Of a stretch of DNA of 64,000 nucleotides, positions 24,643 through 35,136 are shown piece by piece. The stretch comes from Thunnus maccoyii. Lineage: Eukaryota; Chordata; Actinopteri; Scombriformes; Scombridae. Location: positions 4,208,501-4,272,500 of the forward strand of contig NC_056533.1 of NCBI RefSeq assembly GCF_910596095.1, in the 5' to 3' direction. Made by a program: the position numbers and the translations under genes. Position 1 is the first letter of the stretch. Every line of letters begins with the position of its first letter. A model generated the notes under the pieces. The model saw only the letters and a program-made list of their open reading frames with translations. It did no database searches and had not been told where the DNA came from.

Positions 24643-24884
24643 GAAGAGAGTAGGTTGCAGTTTGCTGTGTGGCTGCAGATTTTATTTGTTTCTTCTTAAG
24701 CTATAAGCAAGTTATAAGCAAGTTATTTTTGCTCAATTTCTCTGGGTTCATTTTTGCCTGTTTCATTAATATTTTTTAAATAAACATCACCTTTTTTGCA
24801 CACACTCCTGCCTACTGACCTGCTTCATTAACATCCCTTTAAAAGTTTCCAGCACCAATCAACATCTTCTTATATTCTTATATA

Positions 24885-25215
24885 CAGACTGATGGACAAC
24901 TGGGCCACTGGACCTTCAGAACAACTAACGGATGCTGGACCTCCAAGACAACTAATGGACTGATAGACAACTGGACTTTCTGAACAACTGATGGACTGGT
25001 TGAACTGCAGGACAACTGATTGGCCACTGGACTGCTGGATCTCCAGGACAAGTGATGTACTGAACCTTCTGAATAACTGATGGACTTCTGGGCCCCCAGA
25101 ACATTTGGATGACTACTGGACCTCCAAGTCAACTAACGGGCTGATTGACCACTGCACCTCTAGGACAACAGATTGACCCCTTGACCTCCAGCACAACTGA
25201 TGGGCTGCTGAACCT
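24885..25215 (+). repeat. Degenerate minisatellite, unit about 28-32 bp (array 2)
   Basis: The same unit and orientation as 23170-23565: repeated TGGACCTCCAAGACAACTAA and ACTGATGGACTG phrases. The two arrays are separated by 1.3 kb that includes the foldback element. Confidence 0.72.
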
Positions 25216-27880
25216 TCACCATAGCTGTAGGTTGTAGGTTAGGTTGAGATGTTTCTCTCCAGTCATGCTGAGATTTGTAAGTTATGTACGGCTTTATTTT
25301 TTGTTTATGTTGTACTGAAGTCATTGTCGTTTTAGGTTGCATGTACGCAATGAATTATGCTGAGGGAAAGAGGTTTTAGATTTCACTGGGTGACAGCTGC
25401 AGTACAGAGCTTAAAATGTCTCAACATTCGACACAAGTATTCATTTGCTCACTAATTTATCCATCATGTCCAAGCCCATGCACTGCATATTCTTATCATT
25501 CTTAAATACCAGACAAGGACAATGCTTTTTAATTCGATTTTTAATCAAAAAGCATTGTGACTGATTATAATTACAGAAAACTGTGCTTGCATTGACCCTA
25601 CAGCACCCTCTCCCTTTGTCTCTTTGTGCTTTGCCTCAACCTTTTATAACCATGAAACATTATGATTTTGATGAACCTTACAGAAATGTTTGGTCGTACA
25701 CTGAACATATTTTGTACATAAAGTGAGTTGATTTTTCCAAATTTTGTGTCCATTCAAACTTCATTCAGCTATACTGCAAAATATTAGAACTGCCTACCAA
25801 CCTACCATACAACAAGCTAAACAATATTCTCTTCAGATTTCAACCTGGATTCATGTCACACATGTGTGTAATGTGTGAAAAGGTGTCCTACCTGTTAGTA
25901 AATGTGTATATCCAGTGTCATGTTCTGTATATCCAAACAGAGGAGGAGAGATATTTCCTCTGATATTGTTGGCACAGTACAGATGGATGGAGGCCAGCTA
26001 GACAGCTGTCACTGAACTGCTGCCAGAGTGGATTCACTAAGTGACTTGTACTGGTCAATTTGTCTACATTACGTAATTCCCTGTTGAAAATGGATAAACT
26101 GACGAATAAAATGGCTTCTGTTGAAGCCGTTTCTGTGCTTTTATTGTCACATACAGTGAATGTTTTATTCAGGCTTGTGTGTAGTTTTTTAAAGCAAACC
26201 AGGAATTTGGCAGTAGTATCAATTAATTATTATTTATATAATTAATAGTTAATTCACACTTATTAAGTATGAATTTATTGGGGGTAAATATGTCAACACT
26301 GTCAACAGTTCCAGGTAAAGTCATTTTCTTCAACTGAGCTTTTAAAACCCAATCTGTTCATTCAGGTGATGAAGATAATCAGGTTAATCATTTTGAGGAA
26401 GGTGGAATCATAGTCATGAAAAATAACATTATTGTGTCCTTTTCTTCATTTGTTACTACTAAAATCTGTGAAACGGTTGTATGTTGCCTGTGTTCACTTG
26501 GCTGCGAGCTGCCTGCAGAGGGCATTGAGCAGCTCTGCCAAACTTGTGAGCGGTCTAATTAGATGCACATTCACACATGGCAACAGGCCACAAGTTGTCT
26601 AGAAGAGAGACAACTATCTGCCTCTAGGGGTCACTGTCTACAAGTGAACACTCCTGTGATGCAGTCACCTGCTCTAAACTGAGGGCTTAAAACTATTGCA
26701 ACCCCATTATACTTTTACAACCCCTGTATGCCTCTAATGAAACCTATACTTTGACCAAAATGAGTTTTTGACGCAGAAGTACATAAATCATGATTTTATG
26801 TTATGTGACATATTTGGGGCATAACAATCTTTGAAAACTGTCATGCCCCAAAATTTTATTTATGATGAATAATCAGTAAATAACTGTTCTCTGTCACATC
26901 TTTGTCAGAAAACTCAAATGTGGCCGACTTTGCTGGGTGGGAGTCCAGTGAAAAGTCCCATTCCAACACATTTGCTACATCCAGTATCAGCAGTGAGCAA
27001 GTGCAAACACGATTCTCTCTGGAAACCGTTTTTATACACAAATAAGTTTTAAACACATTTTAAAGAAATTTGTGTGTGTGAGAGAAAGAAAAGAGTTTTA
27101 TAAGTTGTTAGTATTTGCTTTATTAATGGTTAATAAGCCATTTATTCATGTTTTAGGCATTAATATAAGCTGTTAAGAATGGATTTGAGGTTTCCAGATT
27201 GTGAAAAGTCACTTTGACTGCTGTTTATTCTTTCTATTTGGTAATACTGAAGTTACACATTTTCATAATTCATTAATGAATGATTAATGAGTTGTTAATA
27301 AATAGCTTTTGTTGCAACCTGGGAGCCCAAAATTTCATCATGTTAATAGATCAATTACAGTAGATCTATAAAGTATTATTAAATGCTTTGTTAATGATCA
27401 ATTAAGCCAAAGTTAAAACTTTATAAAAAGTGCCTTCTTACAAAGTGGTAGCAGATAAACTCTGAAATAGATTTTTAATTGAACACACACATTTTCTAAG
27501 GAACACCTAGAAGGACAAACATGTGTCCCATTCATTCCCACTTCACTGACGCTGCAGTGAAAAAGATCCTCTGTGTTTTCCTTTCTGAAAGACGGGCTAA
27601 GAATGATTTAGCTATTTAGCTATTATGTAATTCAAGTCAAAATGCTCTCTGAGGAGTCCTTATCCCTGCACCCATCAGTCCAGCGGATATCGTAGATGAA
27701 TGTCGTTTTTATTGGCCAGCTGATAAATCTTAGTAGGGCAAATCCTTCAGCAGGATGTTACAGATAGAAAGGGCATGTAGGAAGAGATTCAGAAGATAAA
27801 TGCTGCTAAATGAAACAGGCAGGCAGGGAGAGGGGCCACAAAAGGCCCTAACCTCTCTGAAGTCCCGCATTCCTGTTGAG
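25216..27880. other. fgf4-fgf3 intergenic sequence, no gene
   Basis: AT-rich sequence with short frames only and no recognised repeat family. About 26690-27480 has several motifs such as GTTAATAA and CATTAATG but no clear repeat structure. Confidence 0.45.
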
Positions 27881-27885
27881 TAATA

Positions 27886-28105
27886 TTAGAGTTTGGCATT
27901 CATAACAAGCCATAGCAAAGGTGTTACACTTTGTATGACACAGTTTCTGCTTTCAGGAGGGCCTGCCTTGTTTATCGACTCTGCGGCTTTTGGTCGGTGT
28001 TTCAAAAAAAAGCCCAAAAGTCTCAGGCGGCATCGCTTCCCAGGCCCCCCTTGGGAGGAGCTATTGTCCGGGCCAGGAAGCCTCCCCAGCCCGCAGGTAT
28101 AGAAT
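27886..28105. promoter_or_regulatory. Candidate conserved noncoding block downstream of fgf3
   Basis: Non-repetitive, compositionally distinct sequence with forkhead-like TTGTTTATC, the GC-rich inverted pair GGCCCCCCTTGGGAGG and GCCATAGCAAAGG. Open frames on both strands have no homology I recognise. The regulatory role is inferred from its look and its place between fgf3 and fgf4. Confidence 0.3.
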
Positions 28106-28313
28106 GACAAGGCTTTATATGCAGCTACCTATAGATGGGAGTGAGGCAAGGCAAAACCTGAACATCCAAAAGAGTCCAAATGCTGCTTGTGATGAATTTT
28201 GCATTGATGGTCGTCTTTGTAGTTTCTGCTCCGCCGTGTTGCAGCAACAGGTGGGCACTTTAACAAATGAGCTGCAGCAGAGAAGAAGGCATAATGTCGC
28301 ATGTAGAGAGGGA

Positions 28314-28335
28314 AAGAGAGAGAGAGAGAGAGAGA
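28314..28335. repeat. (GA)n microsatellite
   Basis: GAGAGA run of about 22 bp followed by ACGGAGGGGGG. Confidence 0.85.
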
Positions 28336-28399
28336 CGGAGGGGGGTGTTACATCTATGAGTGCACAACCCCCCCATGTTGTAAGAAACCTAGCTAACCT

Positions 28400-30111
28400 A
28401 GTGTAACAACCACACCTGTCTACTACAGCTCTACGCAGGAGGAATAAGGCACAACAGGCTGCTCTGTATTGAATCCTCGGTGGGAATATCTACACAATAT
28501 AGAACCGATTTTCCCACAAGTCATTATTTGAATCTACATATCTTTAAATACTAAAAGTTCCTTGTAAAGTTAATAATCCTTAGGTTTGGCTATTCACAGT
28601 CAATTATAGCTGTAACTGCTGTTTTAAAGTTGAACTAAATTAAAATCTGGTTCTATCGTCTGAGGTGGAAGGGTTAAAAAACATTAGCTGTATGATTAAG
28701 GAAGAGCGGGAAAATACATTGGGTTTGTCCTGCTGTTTTACACTTTTGTTAAAAACAAAATGTCCTATTGTGTGTTTCAGGTGACACTGTCTTCAAAGAG
28801 CAGCGGCTGAAAGAACAGGGAAAAAAAACCCGAAATGACTCAGTGACTTTATCGCCTCAAAAACCTTCATTTTTCATACCTCAAAAACTGCTTCATCTTA
28901 CGGCTTCTTGAAGGGTGGTGTTAGCATTTTGAAAATTGTGTTCTTTTTACACATTTTTTTTAAATTAGGTTTGGTTACTTAGAGAGGTGTTGCCATATTC
29001 AATGTCAAACCATCATTTGCAATATTTCACTACAGAAGCTAAAATTCCAATGGAATCAAATGTTATGAAGTCACTCTGAAAGAAAACAATACAACATTCA
29101 GCTTTTGTATCCGCAGCTGGTGTATAGAGCTGCGTTTACCTCTCTACTAAACCACAAAAAACACTTCTTTTAAAAAGAAAATAATAAGATTTTATGGCTG
29201 TGAAAACTTGTTGGAACAAATCAAAGAAAAATCGTCACATGGAACAAATTAGCCAGTTGTTTTGTTGGGTCAGTACCATTGTGTTTTATGTTGGAACCAG
29301 AGGGCACAGGTGAGTGGAAACTATGAAACAAATAGCAACATTGGTAAAATGCAGAAAATAGTCTTATCAATAACTTACAACACAGGCACCAAATAAATAT
29401 TCATATCATTAGTAAAATATACAAAGTACTTCTTTCAGTTTACAGACAGTAGACTATCACATTGTAAGAGTGTCACAAAAACACACCGGATCCCATCTCA
29501 CGCTGATTTTCTCTTTGCTTCTTAATGTGAATCTGACAAAAAGTGCTTTGCTGTGTAGAGTCCTCTCTTCAATATCCGTTGTGTTTGTTAGCACTTAAAC
29601 ATAGCAAAATATTATATTCTGTTGGTCATCTCAGCTTTTGACAAATGAAAAGCTATAAAGTCACTGTACATGCATAATGTATTTACAATAGAACCAGCTC
29701 TTATAAAGTTTTTTCGTTCTGAGTGAAGTTCTACGACAGCTCGTACAAAAGTAGTTTTACAAAATAGTTTGGAAGTTATCAGCTATAACAAGACATCTGT
29801 TACAAGACAGTAGCATTTTGAAGAAGTTAGACATCAGTAAATAGAAGATTATACAGATGGGTTGACTTTGTGTGTGTGTGTGTTTTTTAAAGTCTCTTCA
29901 ATCAGAGGATTTGGGTGGCCTTGTTCAGGTCTTTCCTTCTTCTTCTATGGATGTTTTTCTCTGTGTCAACAACAGAAACTTCGGCTAATCCAGAAGGCAG
30001 GATCCCAACTGTTTTTTCCACATCCTCCATTGCAATGAAGCTACAGTATGCACTGAGATTAGGGGTCCATGTTTGGAGGAACCACAGTCAGCTCCACATC
30101 TAACAGTTTGC
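28400..30111 (-). other. fgf3 downstream region, probable 3' UTR in the right part
   Basis: About 29340-30111 is AT-rich, non-repetitive and lies directly after the fgf3 stop, so it is probably the 3' UTR. No poly(A) site was fixed. The rest is plain intergenic sequence. Confidence 0.4.
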
Positions 30112-30495
30112 TCAGTCATCTGGCCGTCGACCCCTGCCTTTCCTGGCACGATGCCGGCGTCTCCGGCGTTCACCACGGCTTCCGTGATGATGCGTGTGGT
30201 GGTGTGCGCTTGGACTGTCTCTCAGCCGCCTCACCATCTCATGGTCCTTGTTACCCAATACCCGAGGCAGGAAAAGCGAGGCTTTGTCAGTGCTCCGGGT
30301 TTTAAAACCTCGCCGTGGCCGGCCTTTCCCGTTAATGGAAACGTACCACTGCCGCTTGGCACTGGCTCGCCGCTTGCTGCTGCTGCTGCCCCCTGGTGGC
30401 AACGGCTGCTCGGTAGAGTGGTGTCGGGACGCGTAGGTGTTGTACCCCAACTCGTGGATCCGCTCCACAAACTCACACTCTTTGTTGAACACTTC
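30112..30495 (-). CDS. fgf3: fgf3 exon 3 coding part
   Basis: The acceptor TCTCCCCAG precedes base 30495. It encodes 127 residues starting [20 protein letters not shown] and ending RGRRPDD before TGA. It contains a four-serine run, the His-rich stretch and the arginine-rich tail. Intron 2 is 422 bp. Confidence 0.98.
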   Translation of the reverse strand, partial: EVFNKECEFVERIHELGYNTYASRHHSTEQPLPPGGSSSSKRRASAKRQWYVSINGKGRPRRGFKTRSTDKASLFLPRVLGNKDHEMVRRLRDSPSAHHHTHHHGSRGERRRRRHRARKGRGRRPDD

Positions 30496-32144
30496 CTGGG
30501 GAGATGAGAAGGAAGGAAACAGTGAGCCACATTTGTCATGCAGCTTGCCGTATGTTTTTGATTCACTGTGAGTGTTTCCACTCTGCTCAGCTCTGCATGG
30601 GCTCCTACAAGCCCAAAAGACACTGCTATAAGACACCAGATCAGCCACAGAAAAATACAGTCTACACCAGATAAACATATACATTTGCAGCAGGTAAACT
30701 TTCTAGCATGAAACCAAATGTTTATATGTTGTTTTATTGGGGGCCTTTAACCCGCTGCCTCTGGCCCAGTGTCAGAAAAGAGCTACAAATGTTGAAGTAA
30801 AGGTGACATACTAGAAAATAATAAAAACAATAATAATAACTTAGATTTATATAGCGCATTTCAAGAGACCCAAAGATGCTTGACACAGCGAGATGATGAG
30901 ATGACATCTGTACTCACCGAGGCATACAGCCGTCCTTTATCATTCATGGCCAGATATCTGCCAGAGAAAAGCCCTTTTATGGCCACAACACCCACATCCA
31001 CTGCTGTGATTTCCATGATGCCTGCAATACAGAGAAACATATGGCAATTATATTATGCTGCATGAGATCATGTTTAATATAAGATTTATAATGGTTACAA
31101 TTATTTTAAAGATCATTTGATTTTGGTTTGTATATTCATTAATACTCAATCAACACAAGTTTGAAATAAAATTTAAAACATTAAAAGCAACAGCAAAAAC
31201 AAACAAACTTAAGGCTTATTCAAAGTAAGGCTAAATGAATTAATTTCCGGTCGTATCTGCCACCTCTTGTCGCTCTACTTAACAATGTTTATTGGCTTTT
31301 TTAATCAGTGCTTGATTAGTCAATGGCCTATTCAGCGCTGTAGAAAGGCCCTAATGGTCGCTGATTAGATAAATACATCCGTTAGGACAGCGCCTTTGTC
31401 CCGCCTGGATGTTAATACTTTGGCTGATACTTCTAATAGAGATGAACCTGCATGTCGGTAGCTTTGCAATGACATGATTTCACACACGCAGATAGAAGTC
31501 AATAGCCTGCCACAGACGCGCTTCACTGAGTAACTGACGGTGAAACTCTGAAAGATCCTAATAGATTAATCTTATCAGAATTTACTAATATGGATTGACC
31601 AAAACCAATAAAAAACATAGTTCAAAAAATACCAATTAAAGTATATTTTAATATATTTAAGTAGAGCCTATTTTTGAGACATGTTTTTACTCTGTTGCTC
31701 TGTCATTTTATTTCATTTCACAAATCTACATTCAAAAAACATTTATTTAACAACATGGCCTCATGTTTAAATTAAAATTGGTAAAAGGCACTGATCCTTT
31801 AGACCAATACAAAAAAATATGCACCTTGTGTTCTATTAACATATCTTAGTTTTCGTGTATAGGTGCTGTTCCCTGTGCGTAAAACCAAATGAATACTCAC
31901 TAAATGGGTTGTTTTCCTCCAATGATCCATCTATTTTCCCATTAGGATGAATTTGTAAATGATATTTAGTAGCGCAGTAAAGTTTTCTTCGTCTCGGCGC
32001 TCCTCCGAGGTGTTCATACACTCCTCCGCGGCCCCCGGCGTCCCTCCGCTGCCGGGGGTCGCAAGCCTGGCCCGGGGCGCAGCGGGCCCGGGGAGTAACG
32101 GGATCCAACAGGCTCAGCAACACCAGCAGAGGTATCATCAGCAT
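30112..32144 (-). CDS. fgf3: Fibroblast growth factor 3 (complete, 3 exons, 243 aa)
   Basis: Encodes a secreted FGF acting through FGFR1/2 b-isoforms in inner ear, hindbrain, pharyngeal and tail development. Coding exons are 32144-31901 (244 bp), 31021-30918 (104 bp) and 30495-30112 (384 bp, stop TGA). Residues 1-17 form a hydrophobic signal peptide ([13 protein letters not shown]). The diagnostic family block [20 protein letters not shown] then [17 protein letters not shown] follows at about 33-69. Exon 2 encodes [20 protein letters not shown], then [14 protein letters not shown]; exon 3 encodes [33 protein letters not shown] and SLFLPRVL. A histidine-rich stretch HHHTHHH and a very basic tail [15 protein letters not shown] end the protein, fitting the nuclear-targeting tail known in the family. 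Length is close to other FGF3 proteins. The first ATG of the signal-peptide frame was chosen; a second ATG lies two codons later. Confidence 0.98.
30823..30885 (+). repeat. Short fish repeat fragment with TTATATAGCGCATTTC
   Basis: ATTTATATAGCGCATTTCAA, then GAGACCCAAAGATGCTTGACA, a recognisable tail shared by many fish interspersed repeats, preceded by an AAT-rich run. It sits in fgf3 intron 2. Confidence 0.6.
30918..31021 (-). CDS. fgf3: fgf3 exon 2 (104 bp)
   Basis: The acceptor ATTGCAG ends at 31022 and the donor GTGAGT starts at 30917. It translates to [20 protein letters not shown], then [15 protein letters not shown] repeat fragment ends about 30 bp from the donor. Confidence 0.97.
31225..31445 (-). 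promoter_or_regulatory. Candidate enhancer in fgf3 intron 1
   Basis: Unique, motif-dense sequence inside intron 1: AACAATGTTTATTGG (31281-31295, SOX- and forkhead-like), TTGATTAGTCAATGG (31312-31326, homeobox-like), TGATTAGATAAAT (31362-31374, homeobox plus GATA) and CCTTTGTCCCGCC. It does not code and resembles no repeat. Conservation was not tested. Confidence 0.45.
31901..32144 (-). CDS. fgf3: fgf3 exon 1 coding part
   Basis: Holds 81 codons plus one base, ending after EENNPF. The donor GTGAGT is at 31900-31895. Intron 1 is 879 bp and contains a conserved-looking homeobox-site block. Confidence 0.97.
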
Positions 32145-32255
32145 TGTGGCATGGCCGAGGAGCGACAATTGTGGCGAAAAAACGGAGAACTCCTGCCCGG
32201 CTCTCGGGGTCCCATTAAAAAGTCGGGGCCCCAACGCTGGAGAGCTCCAGCCCAG
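32145..32255 (-). other. fgf3: In-frame N-terminal extension upstream of the fgf3 ATG with a CUG in good context
   Basis: The frame stays open upstream of the ATG. A CTG at 32255-32253 lies 37 codons upstream, with G at -3 and +4. Mouse Fgf3 is known to start at an upstream CUG as well as at AUG, the longer form being partly nuclear. Use in this species is not shown. Confidence 0.4.
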
Positions 32256-32390
32256 CGCACATCCGAGCCGAGAGACACCGCTGACAGCACAGCCGCCCCC
32301 GAGGTAGGATCCGCTCCTCGCCTCTGCCTCTGCTGCTGCTGGAAATCCCTCCTGTGGATCTGACTGAGAGCTTCTGCTCAGACTGAGCGC

Positions 32391-32401
32391 AGATATAAAA
32401 G
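32391..32401. promoter_or_regulatory. fgf3: TATA-like box at the fgf3 5' end
   Basis: About 250 bp before the fgf3 ATG the minus strand reads CTTTTATATCT, a plausible TATA box for fgf3. The plus strand reads TATAAAAG here, a better match that would point away from fgf3. Confidence 0.45.
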
Positions 32402-32464
32402 AAGCTTGTGGCGACAATAGGCTGAACTCCGACCAATTGATACAAAGGAAAGGGGGAGGCAAAA

Positions 32465-34380
32465 GGTATCAGCCCTGTGTGAAGTGAGAGACTGCGGCGT
32501 GGATAAAATTACACAGTGGCTGAGTGCGGAACAGCTCTCTCCTCTGAACTCCTCTTCTGAACTATCCTAAAAGAGCAATTAGACATCCCAAATTATACAG
32601 GCGGGCTGAGCCAACGCCAGGCACAGCAACAGGTGAGGAGTGAGACTGTTGCTGGATGTTCTGATAAATGAATACTCTATCTTAACCTAAAAAAACGTTA
32701 CAAACTACAACAGTTTCAATTGAGTTTCTTTAACTGACATTTTAAGGTAAATTATCCCTGGTTTCTCTCACTTTCTCACTTTGGAGGATTTAATTCGCCC
32801 ACTTGGACACAATTTATCTTCCAAATTTCTGACTTATTCCCATCACCACTGATATTTCAAGATATAACAAAAAATGTTAAGCACTTTGACTTTTGGGTGG
32901 TCCACTTCTACCTAATGTATAAATACATCCATTCCCATTTAACAGGTGCTTGCCAAGCATACACAGTAAAACCTTCATGACAGGCTGAGGTCAATATCAA
33001 GTTTCTGTAATTTGTAATTTGCGTTGAATCAGAGTTCCTTGATGGCAGCACAGTCCTGCATGTGACTCATAGATCCACAGAGTTCCTCCAGAGGTGGTGA
33101 CAAGCCGCCACTGCAGATCAACTTGGGAATCGAACTCAACCTCTTGTCTCAGCAGTTAAAGGTTCCTGTTCTTCTTTGCTCTCAAGCATTTATACGCTCC
33201 TTCTTCCTCTTGACTTGTAAGCATTGCCCACTGATGCTATGGGTCGTTTCTGTTGAAGTTAGATGGAAAAACAAAGACAAATGAATGGTCTGTCAGTGAT
33301 CCCACAGGGCTCTCTCCATGTGCTCCCCACGCTACACAACCTCTCTCCTGTGCGTTATTCTTTATCCTTCACCCGAGCAATGGATTGTCCCAGACTTTTC
33401 CCATCCTAATGCCCCGGCTCTGGCTAGGCAGCAGCCGGTGGGCGGAAGAGCAGCAGGCTAAATGACTACTGCCTAAATTGCTTCCATCTTGGTCGCATTA
33501 TGGTTTGCATTCTGGTAATTAGCACCATCATCTACAAATCTCTCTGCCCTTTGGCGCTGCTCCACTGCTGCTATGAAGGCCTCTGCTGAGAATCCCCCAG
33601 AGAGTCAACGGTTAATTTGTCTTCCCCTCCCATACATCACCCAGCTAGCTGCCTCTGTCACTTTATTTACCCCGATGATCAGAAAAAGGCAGCTCTTTTA
33701 ATTACAAATGTGTGCACATTATGCCTCCGAGACCCCTTGCAAGTCAGACAACACACCAAAACATCAGCCAGGCCGTGTGTATCAGAGGTTGTTCTGGTGG
33801 CCATTTCTAAGTGAGACGCTCTTGATGTGGTTAAATGCTGGAAGAGGGTGGAACCTCAGATGTGGTGTGCTGTTTCTCTCAGAAACTATTTTAATTACGC
33901 TCCCTCCACGCCGCCCACAAAGCATCCCAGCAATAAGCAGGGCAAACGCTCTCAATTTGTGAGGCACATGCACACACACATCTTCTTCTTCACATCAGGA
34001 AGAGTGTGTGGTGTTGTTTTTAATGTTGAAGGCTAAAAATTCAGTTTTGAAATGGCGCTAAAGCCAAATTTTAGGCCTCTTTCAGATATTCTATCCAGAT
34101 ACATTAGTGCAGGATTGCAGTTCACGGAGTTAGGGTTAGCCCCATTTGTGACCTCAGCACTCCATCCGGTATATTTTTAAAAAAATTTTTTTACCTGTTA
34201 TTCATCAGCAGGTTGCATCTTCAAAGCTATTTTGTGATCTCACAGATGTGTACTTTCTGCCCGGAAATGTTTGCCCGGGTAAAAATAACACTTAAATCCA
34301 ACATTCCAAAAGGCTGAGTTGCTCTGCTCTGCTGAAACATACAGACGGGTGACAAAAGGAAAGGAAAAACTTAAAGTGTC
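32465..34380. other. fgf3 upstream flank, no gene; possible regulatory sequence at 33.3-34.0 kb
   Basis: The first few hundred bases are the proximal fgf3 promoter region. About 33290-33970 is unique and includes CTGGTAATTAGCACC and CTTTTAATTACAAATG, homeobox-like sites. No exon with splice sites and family resemblance was found. Confidence 0.4.
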
Positions 34381-34382
34381 TG

Positions 34383-35131
34383 TTAGGGCCCTTTCACACC
34401 AACCTCGTTTGGTCCGGACTTTTGGACTTTTCAGTTTGATCCGAACCAAAATTACAGGTGTGAAACCTCCCCCGCACCACAGTCGGGTCAAACAGCTGAA
34501 CCTTGGTCCGATGAAAAGAGGTGGTTTGGGTCCGGATCAAACCGAACCATGGTGAGGTTTGTTTCTAGTGTGAAAACATTTTTTGGATGGTTTGGACTTT
34601 TGCCAGGCTATTATCAGAACCAGAAATAAGAAAAATGAAAAATGAGCCATGGTAGCACACAGGGAGAGGAGACCAAGTTTTTAATTGAAATATGGTCCGA
34701 CGACATTATAAAAAGTCAACTGGAAAACACTCATAAAAATGCAGACACTTTCCAGGAATTTTGAGAATGACAGAGAGAAAGGATATGAAAGGACGGCAGA
34801 GGAATGCCATTTGATGATAAAGAAACTGTAGTATATATAGTCTAATAATATAATATAGTGCCAACAAATCTGTTCATTAATTTTCTCTAGTAATTCAATC
34901 CAATAAAAGGCTACCAGCTGAATTGTCTATAGACCAGTGTCAAGTATAGGGAGAGGCAGCCCACGTAGGTGATGATGACAGTACGTAGGTATGTCATGTA
35001 AAGTTCTTTAATGCGCTTGCATAATTGCAATGTGAAACCAAAACTAACCAGATCAAACATATACAATGTAACAAAAACATGAACCTTGATTCAGATTTTG
35101 GTTCAGACTTTCAGGTGTGAAAAGGCCCTAA
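34383..35131. mobile_element. MITE with TTAGGGCC(C/T)TTTCACACC termini
   Basis: The left end TTAGGGCCCTTTCACACC is matched in reverse complement by the right end GGTGTGAAAAGGCCCTAA. Subterminal GGTCCGGAC, GATCCGAACC and TGGTTCAGAC blocks are typical of a common fish DNA-transposon family. About 750 bp, with no transposase. No clear target duplication was seen. Confidence 0.75.
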
Positions 35132-35136
35132 GTAAG

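Noticed and set aside
24878..25132. An 84-codon minus-strand frame with repeated VVLEVQ-like phrases
   Set aside because: The repetition comes from the minisatellite, not from a protein repeat.
30073..30507. A 144-codon plus-strand open frame over fgf3 exon 3
   Set aside because: Antisense shadow of the arginine-rich coding exon.
31959..32363. A 134-codon plus-strand open frame over fgf3 exon 1
   Set aside because: It is the GC-rich antisense shadow of exon 1, with no family resemblance or splice support.
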